Of a stretch of DNA of 64,000 nt, positions 24,301-36,300 are shown in pieces. Under the pieces are notes generated by a model that ran no database searches, was not told the origin of the DNA, and was given only the letters and a program-made list of their open reading frames with translations. Position 1 is the stretch's first letter. The number at the start of each line of letters is the position of its first letter. The stretch is from Durusdinium trenchii (taxonomy: Eukaryota; Sar; Dinophyceae; Suessiales; Symbiodiniaceae): NCBI GenBank assembly GCA_963970005.1, contig CAXAMN010023339.1, positions 772,472 to 836,471 on the forward strand, in the 5' to 3' direction. The position numbers and the translations under genes are program-made.

Positions 24301-27300
24301 CCAGTCACACGCATTTGGGTAGTGCGGTTAGGTCCTCTGAACCTCTAACTGCGGTACACTGAAACTCCACGGCCCGTGGAGCTGGGACTTGTGTAAAGGA
24401 CCATTCTCACTCAAAATAGACGGGAACTGTGGCCGGCGCCTCGTCTGTACACGCGAAAAGTGACTCAACTGTACGCGCGAATGAGATGCCGGAAGCCACC
24501 TATGAAAGTATCCAGCGGAATCAGCCAGCCAGCCACCTATCAAAATCCCGACGGAATCAGCCAGCCACCTATCACAGTATCCGGGAGAATCAGCCAGCCA
24601 GCCACCTATCCAAGTGGCCGGCGGAATCTGCCAGCCAGCCAGCCAGCTATCAAAGTATGCGGTGGAATCAGCCAGCCAGCAACCTATCAAAGTAGCCGGC
24701 GGAATCAGCCAGCCAGCCACCAAAGTACCCGGCGGAATCAGCCAGCCAGCCAACTAAAAAGTAGCCGGCGGAATCAGCCAGCCAGCCACCAAAGTAACCG
24801 GCGGCTGGCGGAATCAGCCCCCAAAGTATCCGGCGACTTGCGGAATCAGCCACCTAAAGTATCCGGCGGCTGGCGGAATCAGCCGCCTAAAGTATCCGGC
24901 GGCTGGCGGAATCTGACCCCGAACTTCAGGGTCTATAGTTATTTGTGATTTCCGTGCTTTTTTAGATGGACACGGAGAAGGCCAACCCACCTCAAACAAC
25001 ACTCTAGCAGCTTTGCAGGATTATGATCCAAATCTGCGCAGGAAGCTTCCTGGCAGCTGGCGCTTGCTCAAAACGCGGAGCACTATGGCAGTGCAGTTCC
25101 CCGTCGCGCCCCCACCGTTGACTCTTTACGCACTGTGTGTTTGGAGCACCCTCAAAGGTATCCCTTTGTTTGGCCTATCGCTTCGCATTGCATCTTTTGG
25201 GCTCCTGCGGGCCAGAGAGCTTTTGAGCATTCCTGCGCGTGACAAACTCGCGGCAACCCGCAGAAACAGATCCCATGTTTAAACACAACAGGTTCGCAAT
25301 CTACCGCAGCATTGGGTTTTCAGGCCCCTCCTCCACTCTCAGTATGGGTTGGAACGCGGAAGATTAGGCTCATTTTTGAACACGGGCGTTTGTGTTAGCT
25401 GGGGCTTCTTTTTCGTGTTCATTTCAGGTTGTGCTTGTTTTTGTTTGCCTTGTTTTTTGTGTTGCTGTTCTTTTTTGTGTTGTTTAATTCCGGATCCTTT
25501 TTTGTGTGGTTGTGGTTTGCGTTGTGTTTTTCTTGTGGTTTGTTGTCGTTCTTTTAATTCGCGATGCTTTTTCCGTTCAGTTTATTTGTTTAATCGGTTC
25601 AAGTTGTTTTTGGTTTAAATCCTGCTGTTTGTTTCTGCCTGGTTTTTGTTCCTTGTGGCTTTCTTTGTAATTTGCGCTGTTTAGGTGTTGTGGCTCGAAC
25701 GTTCCCGTCCGTACACTTGTCATTCCCCACCAACGTGTGGGGGGTGCGAACCGAGTGCCACAGCAAGACGGCTGCTCATTTCCAATCCCTCTATAGGTCA
25801 TTTTCCAGCAAAGCCACGGTTACTGAAGTCACACGCGACTGTGGTCGGAGACTCGGAGAGAGTATCGATTTTCTGGATCCTATAGATCCCAAGCTCGGAT
25901 GGGAACACATTGAGGTAGCAAAGATCATCACTGGCAAATGTACACAATAGGTGCCGTTCCAAGGTAGCACACCTTTTGTGAGACACACGGTCAAAATCTA
26001 GAGGAGGAAGATGCCATTCCAAGATGACAAAGCGTTGAAACCACTTGACTTTGTTTACATTGCGGGGGAGGCGCTGCGCCCTCCCCCGCACCCCCTCCCG
26101 CTCATGTTCTATTCAATAAATTTCCATTGAACACCGGAATCTGTTCCACGGTGCGAAAGGACTGTGTTCCAAAATAAGCCGAATCATGTGTTCCAAAATG
26201 AGCCTCCTCCCGTATGGGCTTGGGAGCAAAATGTCTGTAGACGATTGTGGGCGTATATAATATATTATATAAATATATATGTCGTGTATGTATATTATTT
26301 ATAAATACACACCCAATATGCGGTATAGGTGGTTTTCTGCAATTTCACGAATCGAGCCACATAAGGTTTTGGATCTTTTGTGCGCAATTGTTGGGTCCTT
26401 GCCTCTTATACGAACTCACCAGCTCGATTGCGGCCAGGAGTGGGCCGTGAGCCTCGAGATGGGCAGTTGGATTGCCTTCGAGCCCGCCATTTCCATCGAG
26501 GGCTTGGCCTTCGACGTCTTCGGGAAATCCGAACTGCTGGCGCGTCAGGCCTCATCCACCTTGTGACTTGGCGGATCTTGGTGGTAACGTGTGGGATGAG
26601 CTGGGCGTTCGTACTTGGTGGTTGGGAGTGTGGGAGGGCATCAACCATAAGCACCTCAACATCCAAAGACGTCTTGTGGCATATGCATGCAGTACTCAGT
26701 ATGTGTGCGTTCGGAATGACGCCTTTCAACCCCCCATAAATAGATATCCTCTACTTTAAAATGAGATAGGATGAGGGCCTTGAGGCCCTATATCAATCAG
26801 CAGGTCATTTTGTAGAGGCCCGGCCTTGCATTTTGTAGAGGAATGCGTTATATATTGTTTCTAAACGGTGTTTTCTTTAGGATAGACCCCTACCATACCT
26901 CCTACCTACATTTTGTAGAAACGGTAATTTCCATGCCCGGCATTTTGTTGAGAGAGTGTTCGATTCGAATTGAAAGTCTCATTTTGTAGAGGTTTGTGGA
27001 TTCAATCAACAGTGGAGAATGCATTTTGGTGCATTTTGTGGAGATGATTCAGGTGTGGAAGAGGCATTTTGTAGAGTTGTTGTTGCGCGATACATTTTGT
27101 AGAGAGTAGAGATCTTCAGTCGCGTGTGGATGCAGTATTTTGTAGAGAAGGCATTTCAAAAAAATGATATATATATATAGAGAGAGAGAGCATGTTGTAG
27201 TAAATTTTGGGTGATTTGGGTCGAGTCTTCCACAGCATTTTGTAGAGAAAATTCTGGTAAGCATGTTGTAGTGATTTTGATAGATTTTGTCTTATTTTGT

Positions 27301-30300
27301 GATATTTTGTTGCTATTTCAATCTATTTGATTCTATTTGACTGTGGAAAAGCATGCTCCAACCCCAATTGCAATGGCCTCCAGCCTGGAAGCAATGCCAG
27401 GTCATTTTGTAGAGTTTTGAGATTCATTCGACCCAAAAGGACTAGGGCCATTTTGTAGACAAGATTTTATTTCATTTCAACTTCATTTTGTAGAGCGTCA
27501 AATCTTTTTGACAAGCAAATTGTAGAGTCATTTTGGTACAGCAGGTGTCATGCTGTAGACAAGTTTCATCAAAGCTGTCTACGAAAATGACGTCGAGGCC
27601 CATCATTTTACAAAGAGGGTGTGCCCTCATTTTGGTGGTCATTTTGTAGAGGGTGTCATTTTGTAGGGGCTCGACGCGATGTTTTTTACAAAATGAGGAT
27701 CCCCACCCCCCCCCTTTATTTTAACGGGGATACATTTCATACATGTGTTATATGACTGTGTTTATAGTTATTTTAAAATACTGCAAGAGTGCTAGAAGAG
27801 GAAACCCCACCTGTTCACAATGTTCTGACTCACTGGTCTGTCAGAAGCATGAGGAGAGTTGCTTCCCAACTGCTTCCGCGTTCCCGCAGTGCTTGTGAGG
27901 CTAGAAATCATGTGTAGCGCATATCTCACTAACACGGGCCAAGATCCAGCGGAAACCCACTCAAAAAGGAAAATGCGTCGAAGATGATCCATCTTGGAGG
28001 CGTTTCTTGGTAAGTAATGTAGAATCTTGATAAGTAACCCCACACGGGTTCATTTAGGAGGTTTCATGGATTCTTGGGATGCAAACTGTGGCACTGATTG
28101 TTTACCTTCTGTGGGGTTACCAACGCTGGGAGGTGTTAGCGAGAGAGAGATAGAGACAGAGCCCGAAAGTCTTCCATTGCAAACCGTTTGTTTATATATG
28201 TAGTTTCGTGGACGTACTTGTTCCGGCACTTAGTAGTGCGCATGTAACGACAAAAGAGTTTCTTTGTGCAGACAAGTTAGGTATGCAGGTATGCGTGTCA
28301 TTGTGAAACTAGAACACTGCAACTAAACCATGGCTCCCTTATTCTTTAACCGTGGCATCTGTAGGACTGAGTGAGATTGACGCCAACTGCACCTGTCAAG
28401 CATTGCTCAGGTTAGCCGTGTTCACCTTCGCATGTGCCTTAGGGGTGACGATCGGTGGTTTCATCTATGATTTGGCCGGTTGGCGGGGCATGTCCGTGTT
28501 CCATGTGGTGTGCCAATCCTCGATGGTCTTCCTCTTTGCTACCCAACCTTCAACTTTGATCTCTTTCCGCGAGTTCTTCCACCGGTCCGACCCGCTGGTG
28601 GACGACTCTGATGACTCCGGACTCCACACCGTCGTGCCCGCGACTCCTGCGAATCCTGCCACCAGCGCGGCGGGTCCCGCGGTGCGCGGGACGCCGCCTG
28701 CCTCGCACCGTGAAGATCTGGTCGTGGAAGAGGTCGCAGACTCTGTTCCGGAACTCCCTGGGACGGTGGACGAGGCGAGTGGCGTTGCCTCGGGCGAGGT
28801 CGGCGCGGTCTGCTCTGGTATGCGGCAGAGTGCCGTGAGTTGTGTGAGCCAGAACAGCCACCGAAGCACTGTGGAGCGACGGAGTTGGCGTGGGCCGCCC
28901 TTTGGCTGGTGGAAAGGGGGGGAATGAGAAAGAACATGCCAGGAGCATGAAACTGCAAGTGCCGAAACATGAATGGAGTTTCCAAAAGACAAAACAACAT
29001 TGACATGACATCATAAACATGGACTCAATGGCACAGTTAGGCCTGTTTTGGACCACTCATCTCATTTTGTTCGCCGCTCCAAACGAACACATGGTTTCGC
29101 GCAACACCAGTTGTTTGAGGACCATGGTTTTCCCAGGGGCTATGCCATCCACTTCCATGTGATGTGTTCGGAGGATGGTCCGGTGATGGTCACCTCAGAG
29201 CGAAGACGTCACACCAGCTACTTCTGAACGCTGGGCCCGACCTGTATAGGTGTTCTGACCATCCCGGGCCCGACGGTGGGCTCCATTCGACGTGCTCAGA
29301 AAGAGCACGTCGCCGACGAACCGCTGAGGCATTTACGTCATTCCGTCACCTCAGCGGCATCGCGCCTCACCAAGCAGACGATGAAGTCCCACAAGAGTTT
29401 CCACACCGTGAACACCAAAGGCAGCAAGGGCACACAAGGCGCTTTGCACGTGGGTCTTTTTGGAATTTGGCGGATGGACCCGCATGTGGCGCCGTATAAG
29501 GTAATAATTAGACTGTTGATGAAGGGAACCCCCTAATTACCAGAAATTACCACAGTCTTGACTGAGTCTTTTGTTCGTCCCTGTTTCAGCGAGAAACGGA
29601 AACGGCTGAAAACGCCTGAGATCGCTGGTTTCATTGTGCGAGACGCAGTGGGTATAACGTGTTGTGTGTTTTAAGAGTTTCACCTGGGAAGACCTGGGCA
29701 CGAGTTGCCCTTCCCTTCATGTCATGTGCAAGCTACCCAACAGCGCCCTTACCGTAGACCCGGACCATGGTGCGAAAACTCGCAAAAAAACGACTCCAGT
29801 TTGAGGCGCAGTTCGTCTTTGAGTCTGAGTCTTTGACCGACCTTCCGAGGCACCTTCCTGTCAAAGGTGACAGGTGTGACCAACTTGAAAGATTCGGAGA
29901 ACTTGGAGCATACCTTTCTGGCCAATAATGCTCTTCGACCCACGGTTCAGACAACACGAGCCGGAGAGCCGAGAGACTCATCTGGAAGCCATGCATTTCC
30001 TTTAAGGTTGTTTCAGTGTTTTTCTTATGATTTCCGAGTTGAACGGAAAGTCTTCAAAGATTTATATATATATATAAGGAAGCAAGGCCGGTTCTTTTTT
30101 TGGGGAATGATGATGAGTTGGCAAGCTGTGACTTTCCGCTTGGGCGTTTGAACGAGTGAGGAGGAGATGAGGCTGAAGATAAGAAGACCAAAGGCATCCC
30201 TAAGGATTTGCGAATTCCTGCTCTACTGATTGTGATGTGCCTCACTGGCATATGGATGCGCTGCAAAAAAATTGCCTTAGGGCCCCAACATGCTCCAACC

Positions 30301-33300
30301 GCATCCTGCGAAGGTAGTTAGACCATCCCCATAGGGTTGTTTCCATACACCAGCGAAGAGTCGCGCCCTGAGGAGACAGTGCACTAGTAAAAGCCGACCG
30401 AGATTCACCTCAATGGCCTGTCCCCAAAACTCAGCATGATTGAACATCCATCCATGTGCAAAACCTGACTGGTTATATAATTGAAAACATTTAAATACAT
30501 GGTTTTGCTGCATTGCTCGTCAGGGTACTGGTGTTTGCGGTTGGTTGGGGTATGCAGGAACACCTAGCATGCCTTTATCATATACCTGGTTTAAGTTGGA
30601 GTTTGCTTGCTGCATGTTAGGAGCCCGGCTTCTCCCTGATTAGGTTAAGCTGCGCCACAGGTTTTGCCTGGCAGAATCTTGCACGGTTGGCTTGTCCCTG
30701 CATCGGTGGCGCGCCTGCTGGATAGGACCGGTGAGATTTGATATTCATTGGTGTCATTGTCCCGCATAGGACGGAGCCCCCCTTTTTCGCGAATGTGTTG
30801 CAGCAAAGGCTCTAAGGTGGACCTTCGTTCCACTGACCGCGGTGGACCGCCAAGGCTGCATTCGTTTGGCGGCAACCAACGCCGCGGTTCCCAGCACCCG
30901 GAAGCCCAAAAAAGGAAACAATCTGATCACGATCCATTTGGCTGTGCACAACCTTTTGTGCATGGGGGTTAAGGAGTGCCTTGCGTCTCTTGAGAGGCCC
31001 CGAAAACTGCACCAACTTGTAGGAATGAAACGGTTTTTCTTCACGAGCGAACAACATCAACATGCTTTCTTTGTCATAGGTCTGTGTCAAGAAAAAATAG
31101 CAGGTTTGTCGTTTTTTTTGAAATAATGAGTGGACTCGAAGAAAATCCAGTCCAGTCAAGGACAACATCGTGCATGCATCATCCAACGCACAGCGCGTCT
31201 CGCATGCTCGCACATCGTGCAACGCGGAACAGTGTGTGGAATGCTCGGCTCGCAGCTATACCTTGCCCAAACTCGTCCCCGATCTTCAGTCACAAAACTC
31301 AATGCTGAAGGAATTGGACATACCGGTCCCATTGATTCAATAGCCTTCACCAAACAATGTTTTTTTACTGAGGACATTGCGTCGCACCCAGGTCAACCTT
31401 TTTAATGATCCTGGAAGATTATGGTGAAGTGGCGTTCCATGATGTTTCGTGGCATCGTTTTTGGGAGTTTGTGCTGAAACCTGGGTCCCATCCCGCCGAA
31501 TGGGTCACAGAATTCATCACCGAATCAGTCAGTGGCCACATGAGGTGCTGCTTGAACAACAACCTCAGCTACGTCTTAGAGTTCAGCACCTTCGCCATTT
31601 TTTTCAAAGAGTACCATGGCTGGAACTCGGCCCTGTGGGCCAGTTTGGCCCAGTCCGCAGGAGACTTGACAGCGGCTATCATGATGAAACTTCTGGGTGC
31701 TGCTACGGATGATGATGAAGAAGCGGGAATCCTGCGGCGTTTGACCAAGCAACCCTACAGCTTGTCTTGCCTCCTCTTTATATGGCTCCTTTGCAACTTG
31801 GGCATGACCAGCCCTTGGTTGCCATTGGCAGTGACGGCGCAGGTGATCATGGGGACCGTGTACGTCTACACTTCCAAGCTCACGACTGACCTGAATCTCT
31901 TCTACTCCCTCGGTGATCAGTCCCTCTTCCTCCACCTTCAGGTGCATCGGATTGTTTATGGAAGTGGTGCAGGCCAAGTTTGTAGCCTGTGGACACTGCT
32001 CCGCTAAATCAAGTCTCGTGGAGGGAGTGTTCAAGAGACGCTATATAGTTTGTTTTTTTGGTTTTGTGTGTGTCAACGCCTGTTTCCAAGGATTTTCACT
32101 TTCCCTTTACGACTATTTCAATCTTTGTGCTTTTAGACCTCACAACACTCTACTTCATAGCAGCAGGGGCACTGAGCACTCCTTGGCAAACTCAGTGCAA
32201 CGAAGCTATGCCTTGGAGTGGGAAGCACGGATTGATCACCCTGCGACAATTTTTAAAGCAGACTCTTCACGTTTGACCCTTGTTCAAACCTTCTGTTCAT
32301 CCGACCCAGCACTTCATGCCGTTTTGCAAGTCAAGGTCTACAATGCATCGGGTAATGTAATCGTCTACAGTGGGACTTCATACTGATACTAGCTCTTGCG
32401 AGCAACAATCTAAGTGTGTTTTCGCCACAGGGTCCCACTGAGGGCTGTGGTGTGATCCCCGCCAAGGGGCGCCGCGTGTGCACAGACCCAGATCCTGGGG
32501 GGTTCCTTCTGAATATTCCGTTCTGCAATCCTGGACTTCTCTTGATTCTCCGTGATCGGCGGTACTGCACGATACCACTGATTTTATGCCGCAGGGCTCA
32601 CTGAGATCAACTCCAGTTTGGAATTTCTCACACATTCATGTACATGTCATGTTCACTTCGCTAATTAATCAAGGCAGGATGCACGCATGACCATGTCGCA
32701 CTTTCTTGCTGTCTTGTACGATCCTGATCCATTTCCACCGGGACGCCATGAACTACCAGTGGCTTTCTCAAGCTTCCCCGATGACGAGCTCAACCGCACC
32801 CTACGGTTCTCTCAGCCCTTCACCATTGACGGCACCCTCGACTCCTTATGGACCGATGCCAACAATGCAAGTTCCTGTACCTCAACTTCAACCACCTCTG
32901 CACCATTCACCTCTTCACTACACATCGACTTTGACACCTACCGGCCTGCCACCTCAGCTGGGATCCATGCCTACCGCACAACTGATTCAGCCTCCACCTA
33001 CACTCCACACCATTCCTACGTTCACCCCGGTACATCCCATCTAACAGCCCGACACCAGTTCCACGTGGAGCTTACCAGCTATGTTGGTCCCCACAATCTC
33101 ACTCACCTGTTTGGCCACCAACATTTTCCCCCCAGACAGTTCCACCCACTGTTTCCCCCCTGGAGCAACTTCAGCCAATACCAATTCACCCCGTCACCCC
33201 TCCCACCAACCCTGCTTCCACGGCAACAACCCCCACAACCGTTGCTCCTGCCACATCGCCACCGACTACTTCCACACCACCACTCACCAACCCACACACA

Positions 33301-36300
33301 CGTCTCTGGACGCCGTCTCTGCCCCCACCGTGCCTGTTGCCACTCCCAACCCTCCCCCAACCAGCAGCCCCAACCTCTCGCCCACCACCTATCAATATCA
33401 CTGTTCCAACTCCACATCCCCCTCCACCGCCGGTCTCCACTGCGGCACAATCCCAAGGCCCCTTTCCGCCAACGGCCTACTACCACCGCCAAGAACCCAG
33501 CGATCCAACCCCCAGCCTCAGGTGCACCTCAATGGCCAGTCACCAAACCCCAACCACCACAACACCAGGACTCGTTCCCGCTCCCCGCGTCGTCAGCCAC
33601 TTCGATTCACTCCCAACCCCCAGCACGTTGACATTTCGGCATCCACCTCAGTCTCAGACTCTACCAATACTCCACGTAGCAAAGGCATCCACGTCGCCAC
33701 CACTACGAGAGCTGACCCCATTGATCCACTCCGACGACCTCCAATCCACACACCGAAACAGAAAGAGATTTTGAAAGACCTATGACACCAACACGTTCCA
33801 ACGGATCCTTCATTTCCTGCACCACCAATGTGATCAACTCAACCCCTCCAACTCCCCCATGCTTGAGTATGTGGCCAAAGTTCTCACCAATGCGGGCATC
33901 AAAGCCAAGGACCTCCACGATCTCCAGGAATGGACCCATTCCAACTGGAAGGAACTCTTCGGATGCAGTGCCTCGTTGGATGTCAACAGGTCCACGGGCA
34001 CGTGGATGGTAGAGGTACGAGGGACCAGGCCCGGAATATAGACACCTGAAATGGTCGGCGAGTGAAGTCTTGAAGTCCTTCCCAAACACGTAGGTCCGGC
34101 ATCGGGGGCTGCTTGTTGGGAGCGATCGCGGATGCATTGGGAAAGTCTACCGCTACGTGGACAACCGCTTCATAGCCTTCAACCGGACATTCCTCAAACA
34201 CATCGCCATCCAAACCCTCATCCACCCGGACTTCTATGGCAACCCAGTGGAGCTTGAACCAGTAGACGATATGCACCTACTGGGCTTTGATGTGGATCTT
34301 CATCAACGGACTATCACCTACATTCCACCTGATGCTCCATGGAAAATTCGTCATTTCAGCTGGCTCTACACGCCTACGACTCTCAGGTTTTCACTCCAGA
34401 GCTATCGAGCGAGCGCTCGCTCAACTAGCCGACTTGTACGTCCAAAAAGGACATGATCTTCACAGCTGTCGCCAAGCACTACGAAAAAGCTGGCGCTCCG
34501 AGCTCCCTCCCCCCAAGGGTTTCCTTCACCCTCCCCTAAAGAGAGTGCGCCGATTACGGCCCTCTGTGTGTGTGTCAACGCCTGTTTCCAAGGATTTTCA
34601 CTTTCCCTTTACGACTATTTCAATCTTTGTGCGTTTAGACTTCACAACACTCTACTTCATGGCAGCAGGGGCACTGAGCACTCCTTGGCAAACTCAATGC
34701 AACGAAGTTATGCCTTGGAGTGGGAAGCACGGATTGATCACCCGTGTGTACCTGCGACAATTTTTTGGCAGACTCTTCACGTTTGACCCTTGTTCAAACC
34801 TTCGGTTCATCCGACCCAGCACTTCATGCCGTTTTGCAAGTCAAGGTCTACAATGCATCGGGTAATGTAATCGTCTACAGTGGGACTTCATACTGATACT
34901 AGCTCTTGCGAGCAACAATCTAAGTGTTCAATCTGGAAAGATTTGAGGAAGCCCCGTGGTCGCCTGTAAAATTGAATTTGGTTTGAAATCCCTTTGTGTT
35001 ATGATATGTTATGATGTTTATGTGCTTCATGGTTTGCAATTCATATACAGGCGTTGCCTATGTTATGTTGCGCATTGTTTCACACAAAGCATGCACTGGG
35101 GTTCCATGTGTTTCCCTTTAGTACACGGATATATAGTATATATATATATATCTTTTTTGTATGTCAGAGTCAGAGTTTTTTCAGCATCGGAGGATGTCAG
35201 TTCGGGAAATGGACTAATCAAGTGTTCAAGAGTAAATATATCATTTCCATGCGACTGCAGCCCTGCCACCTTTGAACGGCACGCCCAACCCTTCGCTTGT
35301 GATCAACCTATGCTGGATCGCCAGGTTTGGTGCAAGAATTTGGAAGCTCTTGGAGGCTGTGCAGCTAGCTTCCTGGGCCCCTTCCTCTTCGAAACGGTCT
35401 CGCCCTTCTTCCCCTTCTTCGTGAGCGCTACCTTTTCGCTGGTGACTCGGTGTTTGCATCCGCATCCGCCACGCCGCAATGCGATGCGGCCAGGTGGCAC
35501 GTTCCAAACATGAAGACTTGAAGTTAGCTATGTAAAAAATCTTGCCGTTATTGGACCTGATCATGTGACGTTTGGGCTGGACTTCGGGGACGTTTGATCT
35601 TCCGTGTGTTTCGCTCCGGAGTGGCCGGGTGAAGTGGTTTCAGAGGGGGTTGCTCCACAAAAGCCATTGACCACGCTATATGTTTGACGTCATACGCAGC
35701 ACGTACGATCCGGCAACAAGGTCATCTGCAAGAATGCCATGACCATGGCTGGTTTTTCCCCGCAGCTATAGATGATGCAAATCGTTTCAATTCCTTCATG
35801 AACTGCAGGTTTTTACCTTGGTCCGCTTTCCTTTTCAAGTGACTCCAGGTGACCTTCATCCTCTTCACCTCGGGTTTCTGCCAGCGCTTGGGCTTCCCAC
35901 CGGATGTCGAGGCGGCTGAGGCGCAGCGTTCGCGGCGCTTGGGCTTGCGGCGCGTGAGCCACTGGAGCGTGGTCAGCCGGAAGAGCCATGTGGAAGCTCG
36001 GTGTGGAGGGACGGGGGTATGGCATCAAAGCTACGTGAGGGAGGCCAGAAACACAGCTTGGTGGTGAAGCCCAACAAACCACGCCAATTTTTGTGGGATC
36101 CAGGTCGGTTCAGAAACACCGGGCCAGAGGCTTCGTTGCAGGCCCCTTGTGGGTGGTTGGATGGGAGCCCAGAAGAACGGAAGAGCCTGGAAAAAGCCAT
36201 GCGGAAAGCTCCGTCGGTGGAATGGATCTGGGATTGATTGGGTCTCCTCCAACGCATCACGGAAGAGGCATGGCGGGTCCTCCGCCCCCTTTTCGCGATT

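Larger units (their letters stand above)
32065..34927 (+). mobile_element. Insertion with ~355-bp direct terminal repeats in copy 2 intron 10
   Basis: The left repeat 32065-32417 and right repeat 34567-34927 are nearly identical, both starting TGTGTGTGTCAACG and ending AATCTAAGTGT. The matching intron of copy 1 reads straight across this point (near 13550), so the whole 2.9 kb is an insertion. The interior holds a proline-rich ORF and a reverse-transcriptase remnant. The layout resembles an internally deleted LTR-type retroelement. I saw no clear primer-binding site, and the target duplication is ambiguous (possibly GTGT). Duplication of intron sequence around another insertion is an alternative. 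Confidence 0.6.

Noticed and set aside
24328-24753. 141-aa minus-strand ORF WLADSAGYF repeats
   Set aside because: It is produced by the minisatellite; no start context, no conservation outside the repeat.
26800-27690. CRISPR-like look of regularly recurring CATTTTGTAGAG with unique spacers
   Set aside because: The motif is only 12 bp and imperfect, spacer lengths vary widely, and it sits in a eukaryotic intron with no cas genes.
29749-29943. Conserved minus-strand ORF RRALLARKVCSKFSESFKLV in all copies
   Set aside because: It is the antisense of exon 8, whose plus-strand frame (TNLKDSEN, NNALRPT) joins its neighbours in phase.
31576-32034. Long minus-strand ORFs antisense to exon 10 (also 13048-13467 and 59139-59438)
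   Set aside because: They mirror the conserved plus-strand membrane exon in all three copies. The plus frame has helices and matched splice phases.
32687-33631. 314-aa ORF as a host gene
   Set aside because: Very His/Pro/Ser-rich, lies between terminal repeats of an insertion, and another frame reads more like a gag-type protein.
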